Shown here piece after piece: positions 7,550-16,615 of a stretch of 64,000 nucleotides of DNA. Where the stretch lies: the NCBI RefSeq assembly GCF_001968985.1, contig NZ_MOEN01000001.1, positions 1-64,000 on the forward strand, in the 5' to 3' direction. Positions within the stretch are counted from its first letter, which is position 1; each line of letters opens with the position of its first letter. This stretch comes from Desulfurobacterium indicum. Its GTDB lineage: Bacteria > Aquificota > Aquificia > Desulfurobacteriales > Desulfurobacteriaceae. The position numbers and the translations under genes were made by a program. Under the pieces are notes generated by a model. That model made no database searches, was not told where the DNA came from, and saw nothing but the letters and a program-made list of their open reading frames with translations.

Positions 7550-9088
7550 ATGAAGAATTTAAAATGGAGAATCTTCCTTATTCTTGCAGTTTTGATAGGA
7601 GCTGTATATGTAAGCCTAACGAAGAAAGTTAATTTAGGTCTTGATCTTCAAGGGGGAACACATCTTGTTCTTCAGGTGGATACTGAGAAAGCACTTGAGG
7701 ATGAGACTTCTTCTTATATGAGAGAAATTAAAATGCTATTTCAGAGTGAAAATATTCCGATACTTGATATTAAAAGAGAAGGCACGTCCATTACTATTGA
7801 GTTACTTGATGCTGATAAAATGTCTCAGGCTGAGAAGCTTTTAAAGAAGGATTACGGTGATATTTTTAACATTCAAAAGGTAGGAGAGACCACGCTTAAA
7901 CTTTCCATGAAAGAGATGTATAAACAGAAAGAAGTTGATAGACTTTGTAGTCAGGCTCTGGAAACTATAAGAAACAGGATTGATGAACTTGGCGTTGCCG
8001 AACCTGTTATAGTAAGAAGCGGTAAGGATAGAATAATAGTTGAACTTCCAGGGATAAAAAATCCAGAAAGGGCGAAAAAGATTCTCGGTAGGGTTGCCAA
8101 ACTGGAATTTAAACAGGTGATAGATGTTGCACCTTCTAAAGAAGAGCTTCTTAAGAAGTTAGGCGGAAAAATTCCTGACGATGAAGAAATCCTTGTACAG
8201 GAAATTAAAAAGAAAGGAAAAGTTGTCGGCAAAATGTATTACCTTGTAAAAAGAGAACCTATTCTTACAGGTGCCTATCTAAAAGATGCGTATCCGAGTG
8301 TTGATGAATACAACATGCCGGCTGTTAGTTTTGAGCTTAAAAGTCAGGGAGCGAAAATATTTGAACAGTATACAGCTTCTCATATAGGAACAAGACTTGC
8401 AATTGTTCTTGATAATAAGGTTCAATCAGCTCCTGTAATCCGTTCTCAAATAGGCGGTAAAGGACAGATAACAGGTCAGTTTACATATCAAGAAGCGAAA
8501 GATCTGGCTATTGTTCTCAGAGCCGGTGCCTTGCCTGCTCCTGTGAAGATTATAGAAGAAACAACGATAGGTCCTTCTCTTGGCCATGAATCTATCTCAA
8601 AAGGTATAAAGTCTGCAATTGCAGGTTTGATTATTGTTATGCTGTTTATGATAGTTTATTACAAGTTTGCTGGCTTTGTAGCTGATGTTGCTTTGATGAT
8701 GAACGTTATTCTTCTCTGGGCACTTCTTGCGCTTCTTGGAGCAACGCTAACGCTTCCAGGTATTGCAGGATATATCCTTACTATCGGTATGTCCGTTGAT
8801 GCTAACGTAATCATCTTTGAAAGGATAAGAGAGGAACTCAAAAAGGGCCGTTCTCTTATATCCGCTATTGAAGTTGGATTTTCTTCGGCGTGGGGAACGA
8901 TACTTGATGCAAATGTGACAACGCTTGCATCGGCTGCAGTTCTTTTCCAGTTTGGAACAGGGCCAATTAAAGGTTTTGCCGTTACACTTTCTTTGGGTAT
9001 TCTTTGTAGTATGTTTACTGCCGTTTTTGTAACTAAGGTTATTCTTGACATAGTAGTGAGATATAAACCTCAACTTTTCAGCATTTAA
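7550..9088 (+). CDS. secD: Protein translocase subunit SecD
   Basis: A 512-residue inner-membrane protein. It has an N-terminal membrane helix, the LGLDLQGGTHLVLQVD motif near the start of the first periplasmic domain, a large periplasmic P1 region, and a C-terminal bundle of membrane helices including GMSVDANVIIFERIREE, a conserved RND-type segment. SecD and SecF use the proton gradient to pull exported proteins across the membrane. An in-frame TTG exists 57 bases upstream, but ATG 7550 has a good GGAGAG site and yields the standard N-terminus MKNLKWRIF. Confidence 0.93.
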   Translation: MKNLKWRIFLILAVLIGAVYVSLTKKVNLGLDLQGGTHLVLQVDTEKALEDETSSYMREIKMLFQSENIPILDIKREGTSITIELLDADKMSQAEKLLKKDYGDIFNIQKVGETTLKLSMKEMYKQKEVDRLCSQALETIRNRIDELGVAEPVIVRSGKDRIIVELPGIKNPERAKKILGRVAKLEFKQVIDVAPSKEELLKKLGGKIPDDEEILVQEIKKKGKVVGKMYYLVKREPILTGAYLKDAYPSVDEYNMPAVSFELKSQGAKIFEQYTASHIGTRLAIVLDNKVQSAPVIRSQIGGKGQITGQFTYQEAKDLAIVLRAGALPAPVKIIEETTIGPSLGHESISKGIKSAIAGLIIVMLFMIVYYKFAGFVADVALMMNVILLWALLALLGATLTLPGIAGYILTIGMSVDANVIIFERIREELKKGRSLISAIEVGFSSAWGTILDANVTTLASAAVLFQFGTGPIKGFAVTLSLGILCSMFTAVFVTKVILDIVVRYKPQLFSI

Positions 9089-9101
9089 GGAGTAAAAGAG
9101 C

Positions 9102-9983
9102 ATGGAAAGACAGTTTGATTTTATAGGAAAAAGATACATAGCTTATGCTATTTCTCTACTTTTGATTATAGGGACCTGGGCTTACGGCCTTTACAAAGGT
9201 CCTCGTTTCGGAATTGATTTCACTGGTGGTGTTCTGGTTCAGATAAAAGTAGAGGGAAATGTTAACGCTGAAAAGTTGCGGGAGATTTTTAAAGAGACAG
9301 ATATCGGTAATGGGATTACCGTTCAGCAGATTCAAAATGCTAACGAATATATACTGAAAGTACCTGCTGCAAGTAATGTTAATCGTATTGTTGAAGAGAT
9401 AAAAACTACTCTTATGAGTAAACTTAAAGATAAAGTTCAGATTTTAAGAGTTGAAATGATAGGTCCTGCTGTTGGAAAAGAGCTAAAAGAAAAGGGGCTG
9501 TTAGCAGTTCTATATTCTTTTATTGCTATATTGATATATGTGGCCTGGCGGTTTGAACCTGTGTTTGCTGTTACTTCCGTTCTTGCGCTTATTCATGATG
9601 CGCTCATAACGGTAGGTTTTCTTATGGTTACAGGTAGAGAGTTTAATCTACCTGTTGTTGCTGCGATTCTTACGGTTATAGGTTATTCTATTAACGATAC
9701 TATCGTTGTTTTCGACAGAATTAGAGAGAATATGCAGATATATAAAAATTCAAAGCCTTTTGAGGAGCTTGTGAATGAAAGTATCAACCAGACACTTTCA
9801 AGGACGATAATTACGTCGCTTACTACATTCTTTGTTGTCCTTTGTCTCTTTCTTTTTGGCGGTAGCACCATAAATAACTTCTCTTTTGCACTGCTTGTCG
9901 GAATTATAACTGGAACCTATTCGTCTATCTTTATAGCAAGTTCTCTTGTTGTTGATTGGTACAGGATAAGAAAGAGAAAATGA
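9102..9983 (+). CDS. secF: Protein translocase subunit SecF
   Basis: A 293-residue membrane protein with the FGIDFTGGVLVQIK motif after its first helix, and a C-terminal set of five membrane helices carrying the conserved TVIGYSINDTIVVFDRIREN segment. It partners SecD. It follows secD by 13 bases with an AAGGAG site and its stop overlaps the lptF start by four bases. Confidence 0.94.
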   Translation: MERQFDFIGKRYIAYAISLLLIIGTWAYGLYKGPRFGIDFTGGVLVQIKVEGNVNAEKLREIFKETDIGNGITVQQIQNANEYILKVPAASNVNRIVEEIKTTLMSKLKDKVQILRVEMIGPAVGKELKEKGLLAVLYSFIAILIYVAWRFEPVFAVTSVLALIHDALITVGFLMVTGREFNLPVVAAILTVIGYSINDTIVVFDRIRENMQIYKNSKPFEELVNESINQTLSRTIITSLTTFFVVLCLFLFGGSTINNFSFALLVGIITGTYSSIFIASSLVVDWYRIRKRK

Positions 9984-11041
9984 AAGTTCTACACAGGTAT
10001 GTTTTTACTGAAGTTGTAAGGCTTTTTTTGCTTTTACTGGTTGTTTTTATCTTGATTATAGTGATGAATCGCGCTTCTTTTATCGCCGAGACCATTCTTG
10101 GGTATGGTGTACCGGTCTCTTACCTTTTTGTAATTTTGTTTAAAATGATCCCTTCTTTTCTGGGGCTCTTAATCCCCATGTCTTTAACATTTGCAGTTCT
10201 GATAACTTTTTTTCTCATGAATGGAAGGAATGAAATAGTAGCCATAAAATCTTGTGGGATAAGTGTGGAGGAGCTTTTAAAACCGATTTTTTTGATTTCT
10301 CTTGTTTTGACTTTTTTGAATTTTTTCTCTGTAATGTTTGTTATGCCCGCCAGTAATGTCTCTATTAAGAGGCAGATTCAGGAGCTTGTTAGAAAAAAAC
10401 TTTCTCTTAGTATTACTCCCGGCAGTTTCACCTCTAATTTTCCTGGGGTAACCTTTTATGCAGAAAAGGTTTTCCCGGAAAGGGGAATTTTAGGTGATTT
10501 TATGGTTTCCGTGGATAAAAAAAATGAGAAGATAACAATATTTGCCAATTATGGCAGGATAAGGATGGATAACGGCACTGTTTATCTTGATATTAAGGAT
10601 GGTGTCGGTCAGTTTTTAGACTGGAATAAACCGGAAAATTTGAAACTTCTAAATTTCAATACATATACGCTTGTTGTCTATAAATTCGTTAAAGGAGAGA
10701 CATTTTCTTCCTCGAAATATCTAAATTTGATTCAGCTGATTAGAAGGTGGAATCTTGAAGATAAAGTTGAGTTTTTCAAGAGATTGGCCATATCTTTAAC
10801 ACCGTTAATAATGGGACTTTTAGCATTTACTATAGCTGCTTCTATGCCTAAAGGTTCAATAGGAACTGCAGTTCTTTTAGGTTTGTTTATGATTGTTGTT
10901 TACTATGTCTTATATACCGTTGCCAAAAAGCTTGCCATGAAATCGGGATTTTTTGCTCTTCCTCTTGTTGTTGATTTTGTATTTGTTGTTTTATTTTTTG
11001 TTTTTTATAGAAGGGTTATGTCTGAAGCTTATTTAGAGTAG
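9980..11041 (+). CDS. lptF: LPS export permease subunit LptF
   Basis: A 353-residue YjgP/YjgQ-family membrane protein: membrane helices at the N-terminus (LLLLVVFILIIVMNRASF), a periplasmic domain of about 150 residues in the middle, and three helices at the end. In the LptBFG transporter it moves lipopolysaccharide from the inner membrane to LptC/LptA. The ATG at 9980 overlaps the secF stop; an in-frame GTG upstream would extend it into secF and is less likely. It is paired with lptG. LptF and LptG are similar paralogues, so which is which rests on order and sequence feel. Confidence 0.85.
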   Translation: MKVLHRYVFTEVVRLFLLLLVVFILIIVMNRASFIAETILGYGVPVSYLFVILFKMIPSFLGLLIPMSLTFAVLITFFLMNGRNEIVAIKSCGISVEELLKPIFLISLVLTFLNFFSVMFVMPASNVSIKRQIQELVRKKLSLSITPGSFTSNFPGVTFYAEKVFPERGILGDFMVSVDKKNEKITIFANYGRIRMDNGTVYLDIKDGVGQFLDWNKPENLKLLNFNTYTLVVYKFVKGETFSSSKYLNLIQLIRRWNLEDKVEFFKRLAISLTPLIMGLLAFTIAASMPKGSIGTAVLLGLFMIVVYYVLYTVAKKLAMKSGFFALPLVVDFVFVVLFFVFYRRVMSEAYLE

Positions 11042-11047
11042 GTGTCG

Positions 11048-12106
11048 ATGTTTAAAAAATTGGATATCTATACTTTTAAAAGGGTTTCAAAATACTTTTT
11101 TCTGATTTTTTCTGTTCTTGTTATTCTTTTTCTTGTCATAGATTTTGTAGGTAAAGTTGATCAGATTGGCGGCGGACATTTAAGCGATGTGCTGCTTTTA
11201 GTGCTTTCAAGATTGCCTCTCTATGTTGTAAGAATGCTTCCTGTTGCTGTTCTGGTTTCTGTTATGGTTACAGTGGCGGATTTTTCTTCTACAAATGAAC
11301 TTCTTGTAATAAAAGCTTTGGGGATAAGTCTTTACAGATTTTCCATTCCTTTTATCGTTTTTGCGTTTTTTATTGCAATTTTTGCTTTTTCTGTTGAGGA
11401 AACAGTTGTGCCTGCTGCGGCGAAGATAGAAAAACATGTTTTAATAAATTCGGGAAAAAAGAAACCTCTTGTAATAGGGTCTCAAATATGGAGTAAGGCG
11501 GGTAATAAGTTTGTTTCTATTGAAAAACTTAACTTTGCAACCGGTGAGGGGAAACATTTTTCGATGATAGAGGTGGATAAAAGGTTTAAACCTATAAAAA
11601 GAACGGACGCCATAAATGTTAAGTATTTGGGAAATAATGTGTGGATGCTCAAAGATGTATACATAAGAGACTTTTCGAATAAAGTCTTCCGTCATCAGGA
11701 GGATTTAAAGGTAAATTTGCGCGTTTCTCTTCGTGATTTGAAAGTTTACTCTGCTGAACCTGAAAAAATGGAAATTTTTTCTCTTATCAGAATGATAAAG
11801 CACCTCAAAGCTCTCGGTTATAATGTGACGGCCTACCAGGTTGAACTTTACAATAAAATAGCATTACCGCTTGTTTCTGTTGTGGTTGCTTTTATAGGCA
11901 TACCTTTGGGAGCTTTTAATCCTCGGAACCAGAAAAGTTATACTGCTGTAGTTGCTATTGTTATTACTGTTTTAATGTGGATTACAATTTCTTTCTTTAA
12001 CAGTTTGGGTAAGAGCGGGGTTTTGCCGCCTATTTACGCAAGTTTTGCACCAGAGTTTATTTTCTTTTCATTAGGGTTGATGCTGTTTTCAAGGAGTCAT
12101 ACTTAG
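11048..12106 (+). CDS. lptG: LPS export permease subunit LptG
   Basis: A 352-residue YjgP/YjgQ-family protein with the same helix-periplasmic domain-helix plan as its neighbour. The late segment LVSVVVAFIGIPLGAFNPRN is typical of LptG. A GTG start at 11042 is possible and would add two residues. It forms the second half of the LptFG permease; the ATPase LptB is not in the window. Presence of both supports an LPS-type outer membrane. Confidence 0.85.
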   Translation: MFKKLDIYTFKRVSKYFFLIFSVLVILFLVIDFVGKVDQIGGGHLSDVLLLVLSRLPLYVVRMLPVAVLVSVMVTVADFSSTNELLVIKALGISLYRFSIPFIVFAFFIAIFAFSVEETVVPAAAKIEKHVLINSGKKKPLVIGSQIWSKAGNKFVSIEKLNFATGEGKHFSMIEVDKRFKPIKRTDAINVKYLGNNVWMLKDVYIRDFSNKVFRHQEDLKVNLRVSLRDLKVYSAEPEKMEIFSLIRMIKHLKALGYNVTAYQVELYNKIALPLVSVVVAFIGIPLGAFNPRNQKSYTAVVAIVITVLMWITISFFNSLGKSGVLPPIYASFAPEFIFFSLGLMLFSRSHT

Positions 12107-12107
12107 G

Positions 12108-12773
12108 ATGTTTGATTATAGAAAAGCAGCGTATGCTCAGGAAATTTTAAAAAAGAAGATAAAATTACAACCTTTTAAAGGTTCGATTAATCTGGTGGCG
12201 GGTTGTGACCTAACGTTTTTAAATCCTTTTAAGACGCCGACAGAAGGTATAGCTGCTTTTGTTATTTTGAAGTATCCGGAGCTTGAGGTTGTTGAAAGAG
12301 TTTATGCTACGGGAAAGATTACGATTCCTTATGTTCCTGGATTTTTAGCCTTTAGGGAGATACCTTTACTTATTAGAGCTTTCCGCATGATAAAGAAGAA
12401 ACCAGATGTTATCATAGTTGATGGCCATGGTATCGTTCATCCAAGAGGTCTCGGAATTGCTGCTCATCTTGGTGTTGTTCTGAATGTACCTACAGTAGGG
12501 TGCGCTAAAAAGCCTTTATACGGAAGATTTAATATGCCAGGTAAACAAAAAGGAAATTATTCTTACATTTTTGATAAATATACCAATGAAAAACTTGGAG
12601 TGGTTTTACGGACAAAAGACAATGTTAAACCTGTTTTTGTTTCTCCTGGTAATTTAACAGATATCGAGACTGCAGGAAACCTGGTTTTTTCTACTGTTAC
12701 GAGCTATAGATTACCTGAACCTACACGGCTTGCTCATAATTTTCTGAGAGAAATTAGAAAAAAATTTCTTTAA
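12108..12773 (+). CDS. nfi: Endonuclease V
   Basis: A 221-residue enzyme. Catalytic acidic residues are visible as Asp34 in VAGCDLTF, Glu84 in GFLAFRE and Asp105 in IIVDGHG. The PYVPG motif at about 74-78 is the wedge that senses deaminated bases, and GIVHPRGLGIAAHLG completes the family core. It cuts next to inosine in DNA (or RNA), relevant at high temperature where deamination is frequent. The start follows lptG by one base, so it ends the secDF-lptFG transcript. Confidence 0.95.
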   Translation: MFDYRKAAYAQEILKKKIKLQPFKGSINLVAGCDLTFLNPFKTPTEGIAAFVILKYPELEVVERVYATGKITIPYVPGFLAFREIPLLIRAFRMIKKKPDVIIVDGHGIVHPRGLGIAAHLGVVLNVPTVGCAKKPLYGRFNMPGKQKGNYSYIFDKYTNEKLGVVLRTKDNVKPVFVSPGNLTDIETAGNLVFSTVTSYRLPEPTRLAHNFLREIRKKFL

Positions 12774-12818
12774 AAAACAAAATTTATTTTCAACAAAATA
12801 ATGAATATCAAGTGTAGC

Positions 12819-12846
12819 TTGCCTTTTCTCTAATTTACAATATAAT
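12819..12846 (+). promoter_or_regulatory. Probable promoter for the orphan pilX-like gene
   Basis: TTGCCT (12819-12824) and TATAAT (12841-12846) are spaced by 16 bases. The leader that follows contains a tandem TTTGTATTG repeat (12861-12878) before a strong AGGAGGAGG site. Confidence 0.6.
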
Positions 12847-12895
12847 TTATATAATGATTATTTGTATTGTTTGTATTGTTTTGCAGGAGGAGGAG

Positions 12896-14509
12896 ATGGA
12901 AAGAAAAAGAAAAGGAGTGGTTTTAATTACACTTCTTGGCGTAATTACGGTTCTTTCTGTTGCAGGTGGAATCGCAGCTTACGTCATTACTAAAGAAACT
13001 AAGAGTACAAGAACGACAAAAGATGCACAGCAGGCATTACTTGCTGCTGAAGCAGGTGTTCAAAGGGCTATATCTCGTATTAAATGGGAAGGAAATTTCT
13101 CTGCCTTTTCTGGAAGTTTAGGTAAATCTGGTTATGATGTTGCGGTTGTTTATGATCAAACTTCAGGTTCAGGAAGAATAGTTTCGAAAGGTTCTTCAAA
13201 CAGTGCCAATAGGGCTGTTGTTGTAAACTTCTGGACATCTGGAACATTTTCTTCGTTTGCTGCCAAAGAAAATTTCACAATGGATTATCTTTCTATTGAA
13301 GAACCTTTCCCAGATGTTACAGCTTTTAGAACGGGAGGCCAGTTTAAAACTTCTCCCGGTAATAGGTTGGAATTTAATGGAACTGCTTACAATGTAACTT
13401 TTATCTCTAAGTCGCCTACGCTTGGGGAAAATGTTATTCTTAAACCTTTTACAGGTGGTGCTGCTATTCCGTTTATTCCTTCGGTTACAGATACAGTGTT
13501 TAATCCGGGAACCTGTGATTATATGGATGTGACTAGAGTGCAGGGAGATGTGGTTTATTTCTCAAATGGAACTTCTGTGACTCTTACAGATATAACTGGA
13601 GATGGGACGGTTGTTCTGTGCAATACCAACGGTGGTATAGAGTCTAACGGGATAAGTTATACAGGTGAACCTGTGGTGGTTTACGCTAAAGATGACATAG
13701 ATATTACAGGTAGCCGTGGTCATAGATTTAGGGGAGGTGAAACAGAGGTTACCTATGTTTCCCTCTATGGTGATATAAAGGTGGATGAACAGATACATCT
13801 TGGTTGTGGCTGTTGGAAGAGGAGTGGTAACAGGACAGCTGGATTGATAGCACTTAATGGTGATGTTGAGTTAAACGCTCCGATAAACATAAAAGGTAAG
13901 GGTTACGATTACAATGTTCTTATCTATGCGGGTGGGGATATTATTGGAAGTCCATCAGATTCTACTTTAAGGAGAGGAGGAGGGCATGGTGGTTATATGG
14001 GTAATGCTCTAATAAATGTGATGGAAAAGAACTGTGGTCGCTGGGGTTCCTTAAATGTAACGAATGGGAATATAATGATAGCTGCAAAAGGTGAGATAGA
14101 CCTTGGTGATTGGAATGTCCTTTCCCTTTCTCATAAAGGGGGGAGAGGTGGAAGTATATCTGAAAACATTAATCTTTTGTTATGGTCAAATGGCGATATG
14201 AATCTCGGTTCTCTCGATCTTGAGGTTTCTTCAAGAGGTGGACACGGAAGGCGTTGGCTTGCGGAGAACGGTAATCTTGTTACGCTTGGTATATTGACAG
14301 GTGGGAAGTTGAATATAGGGGATCTGATATTAAGTGGAGCTGTTACGGGTATTTCTGAGGAAGAGGTTGACAAGTGGATTGCTCTTCTTTCAAATGGAAC
14401 AGCTGCAACAGATGATCCGGAACTTTACCTTCTTGAGCAGTTTGTAGGCCAACTTCAGAATAATGTTGGAAGGTATGATCTGATTATAGGTAATTGGAAG
14501 TATTATTGA
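12896..14509 (+). CDS. Large PilX-like pseudopilin, orphan copy
   Basis: A 537-residue protein. Residues 7-30 form a hydrophobic pilin-like helix (KGVVLITLLGVITVLSVAGG) followed by AQQALLAAEAGVQRAI, the PilX N-terminal pattern. It lacks the Glu5 of major pilins. The remainder is Gly-, Asn- and Asp-rich, with repeating short beta-strand units such as GLIALNGDVELN and NVLIYAGGDIIGS that suggest a beta-helix or bactofilin-like fold. Two Cys pairs occur near the middle. It ends LIIGNWKYY, close to the end of the paralogue at 32363. The start ATG has AGGAGGAGG; an upstream ATG at 12854 is less likely. Function is unknown, perhaps a pilus-tip or surface component. Confidence 0.7.
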   Translation: MERKRKGVVLITLLGVITVLSVAGGIAAYVITKETKSTRTTKDAQQALLAAEAGVQRAISRIKWEGNFSAFSGSLGKSGYDVAVVYDQTSGSGRIVSKGSSNSANRAVVVNFWTSGTFSSFAAKENFTMDYLSIEEPFPDVTAFRTGGQFKTSPGNRLEFNGTAYNVTFISKSPTLGENVILKPFTGGAAIPFIPSVTDTVFNPGTCDYMDVTRVQGDVVYFSNGTSVTLTDITGDGTVVLCNTNGGIESNGISYTGEPVVVYAKDDIDITGSRGHRFRGGETEVTYVSLYGDIKVDEQIHLGCGCWKRSGNRTAGLIALNGDVELNAPINIKGKGYDYNVLIYAGGDIIGSPSDSTLRRGGGHGGYMGNALINVMEKNCGRWGSLNVTNGNIMIAAKGEIDLGDWNVLSLSHKGGRGGSISENINLLLWSNGDMNLGSLDLEVSSRGGHGRRWLAENGNLVTLGILTGGKLNIGDLILSGAVTGISEEEVDKWIALLSNGTAATDDPELYLLEQFVGQLQNNVGRYDLIIGNWKYY

Positions 14510-14530
14510 TGGTTAATACAGTTTTTTCAT

Positions 14531-14566
14531 AATGCGGCGACCTTCCGGTTGTCGCATTTTTATTTT
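14531..14566 (+). terminator. Terminator after the orphan pilX-like gene
   Basis: AATGCGGCGACC pairs with GGTTGTCGCATT (two G-U pairs) around TTCC, followed by T-rich sequence. Confidence 0.85.
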
Positions 14567-14622
14567 ATTCTTTAATAACTTGTGTAATTCTCGATATATT
14601 TGGTAATATTATTTATTAATTC

Positions 14623-14651
14623 TTGACATAATATCAGAATTTTCTTATACT
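14623..14651 (+). promoter_or_regulatory. Near-consensus sigma-70 promoter of the hydrogenase operon
   Basis: TTGACA at 14623-14628 and TATACT at 14646-14651 are separated by exactly 17 bases, 33 bases before the first gene. This is one of the clearest promoters in the window. Confidence 0.8.
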
Positions 14652-14684
14652 AAATCTGTTCCAATTCCCCAACAGGAGGGTATG

Positions 14685-15773
14685 ATGAACTTTCAGCTTG
14701 AAAAGGCGAAAATCCTTCCGAAAGAAAATCTTTCACAATTTCTGGAAGGTGTTAGACAATTCGGAAGGTTGATTGCGCCTGTTAAAAAGAAGGAAAAGTA
14801 TATCTTCTCTGAGATTGATGATGTTTCAAAGGTGGAAACGGACTATGTCAGGACGATTCTGCCGCCGAAAAAATTTATTCTCGGTTACTTAAGAGAGAGG
14901 TTTGAGTATAGCCCGGAAAGGATGGAGTTTGTGGAAAATTTCAAACCTCAGCCTCAAGTGATTTTCGGAGTTCACTCTTGCGATCTTCACGGTATAGCCA
15001 TTCTGGATGCGGTTTATCTCAAAGGGGATAATCCTGATCCTCGTTATTTGGCAGCCAGAAAGGAGACTACACTGATAGGTATTTCCTGTGTTCCGGATGA
15101 CGATTGTTTTTGCATTTCTACGGGAACTGCTTTTCCTGACGGCACAAGCTGGGATCTGTTTTTCACGGATATTGGAGACAGTTATTTCGTTTCAATAGGA
15201 AGCGTTAAAGGTGATGAAATTATTCATTCTTTGGAGTCTATTTTCAGAGAAATTTCCAAGAAGGAGTTGTCTCTTTATAAGAGAGTTACGGCAGAGAAAA
15301 AGCATTTGTTTAAGGATAAAAATATTCCTGATCTTGAAAGGATTACTCAGGTTATTGAGCTTGAGTATGATTCTGAGATCTGGGAGGAAGAGGCAGAGAG
15401 GTGTTTTAGCTGCGGAACCTGTACCAATACGTGTCCTACTTGCTTTTGTTATACCAGTGTTGATATGCCTTCGATAGATGGGAAAGTTGTTACGAGAATA
15501 GAGTTTATAACATCCTGTCAATATCCTTACTATTCTCTTGTTGCGGGTGGACACAGATTTCATGAAAACATTAAAGAGCGCTTTAGAAACCGCTACTATC
15601 ACAAGTTTGTCGGTTATCCTTATCAGATAGAAAGGTTTGGATGTGTTGGTTGTGGTAGATGTCAGCATGAATGCCCGGCAGGTATAAGAATTGTTGATAC
15701 ACTTAAAAAATTGAGAGGAGCGGGAGATGAAGAAGAGCCTGGAAAAGTTACTAACGATATCCACAGTGCATGA
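14685..15773 (+). CDS. hydB: [NiFe] hydrogenase (sulfhydrogenase type) beta subunit, iron-sulfur protein
   Basis: About 362 residues. The C-terminal third carries two [4Fe-4S] motifs, CFSCGTCTNTCPTCFC and CVGCGRCQHECPAG. The N-terminal part (PPKKFILGYLRERF, VIFGVHSCDLHGIAILD) matches HydB/AsrA-type subunits of cytosolic group 3b hydrogenases. It conducts electrons from the small subunit toward the flavin subunit. ATG 14682 is also possible, but the AGGAGGG at 14674-14680 fits 14685 better. It is first of four genes in the Pyrococcus-like order beta-gamma-delta-alpha and overlaps hydG by 47 bases. Confidence 0.88.
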   Translation: MNFQLEKAKILPKENLSQFLEGVRQFGRLIAPVKKKEKYIFSEIDDVSKVETDYVRTILPPKKFILGYLRERFEYSPERMEFVENFKPQPQVIFGVHSCDLHGIAILDAVYLKGDNPDPRYLAARKETTLIGISCVPDDDCFCISTGTAFPDGTSWDLFFTDIGDSYFVSIGSVKGDEIIHSLESIFREISKKELSLYKRVTAEKKHLFKDKNIPDLERITQVIELEYDSEIWEEEAERCFSCGTCTNTCPTCFCYTSVDMPSIDGKVVTRIEFITSCQYPYYSLVAGGHRFHENIKERFRNRYYHKFVGYPYQIERFGCVGCGRCQHECPAGIRIVDTLKKLRGAGDEEEPGKVTNDIHSA

Positions 15774-16605
15774 TCCTTTTAAACCTCAAAAGGTGAGGAT
15801 AACAGATATAGAGGAACTTGCACCTGATCATAAGAAGTTTTCCTTTGTCTTTCTGGAGGATGAACTTAACGAAAAATGGAGTCACAAGCCTGGGCAGTTT
15901 GTTATGTTGACTGTTCCTAAGGCTGGAGAAATTCCGATTTCAATATGTTCTTCTCCAACAAGAAAAGGAACAATTGAATTAACAGTCAGGAAAGTGGGAA
16001 GAAAAACGGAAGTTCTTCACAGTATGAAATGTGGAGATATTCTTGGTTTAAGAGGTCCTTATGGTAACTCTTTTCCTGTTGATTTGATGGAAGGCCACAA
16101 TGTGCTGATTATTGCAGGCGGCCTTGGGATGGCGCCTCTTCGTTCTCTTGTATGGTATGTACTGGATAAGAGGGAGAAGTATAAAGAGGTTTATCTCCTT
16201 TACGGAACAAGAAATTATGAAGCTGTTCTTTATAAGGATGAGCTCAGAAGGTTAAAAGAGAGAGATGATATTAGATGTCTCTATATCCTTGATAGAGTGG
16301 AAACAGAAGATGATAAAGCCTGGACGGAAAAAGAAGGACTTATTACATCTCTAATTCCTGAAGTTGATCTTGATCCTTCCGATACATATGTGGCTGTTTG
16401 TGGACCACCTGTGGCTTATAGATTTATCGGAGCTGAACTTATAAAGAATGGTTATCAGGAAAGTAAAGTTTTTGTTTCTCTTGAGAGAAAGATGGAATGT
16501 GGAGTGGGTAAGTGCGGCCATTGTCAGGTTGGTTACAAGTTTACATGTGTTGACGGTCCTATTTTCCCACTCTGGGATACGAAAAATCTACCAAAAATGA
16601 TTTAA
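15727..16605 (+). CDS. hydG: [NiFe] hydrogenase gamma subunit, FAD/NAD(P)-binding diaphorase
   Basis: A 292-residue flavoprotein of the ferredoxin-NADP reductase type. The FAD region includes KPGQFVMLTVPKAGEIPISI, the NAD(P) region includes IIAGGLGMAPLRSLVW, and the C-terminal CGVGKCGHCQVG...C binds a [2Fe-2S] cluster. It moves electrons between the hydrogenase core and NAD(P). The start lies inside the end of hydB with a GGAG site in that gene. Confidence 0.9.
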   Translation: MKKSLEKLLTISTVHDPFKPQKVRITDIEELAPDHKKFSFVFLEDELNEKWSHKPGQFVMLTVPKAGEIPISICSSPTRKGTIELTVRKVGRKTEVLHSMKCGDILGLRGPYGNSFPVDLMEGHNVLIIAGGLGMAPLRSLVWYVLDKREKYKEVYLLYGTRNYEAVLYKDELRRLKERDDIRCLYILDRVETEDDKAWTEKEGLITSLIPEVDLDPSDTYVAVCGPPVAYRFIGAELIKNGYQESKVFVSLERKMECGVGKCGHCQVGYKFTCVDGPIFPLWDTKNLPKMI

Positions 16606-16615
16606 GAGGTGCGGT

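Noticed and set aside
15192-15764. 190-residue minus-strand frame opposite hydB
   Set aside because: hydB has clear iron-sulfur motifs on the plus strand; the minus frame has unusual composition and no family features.
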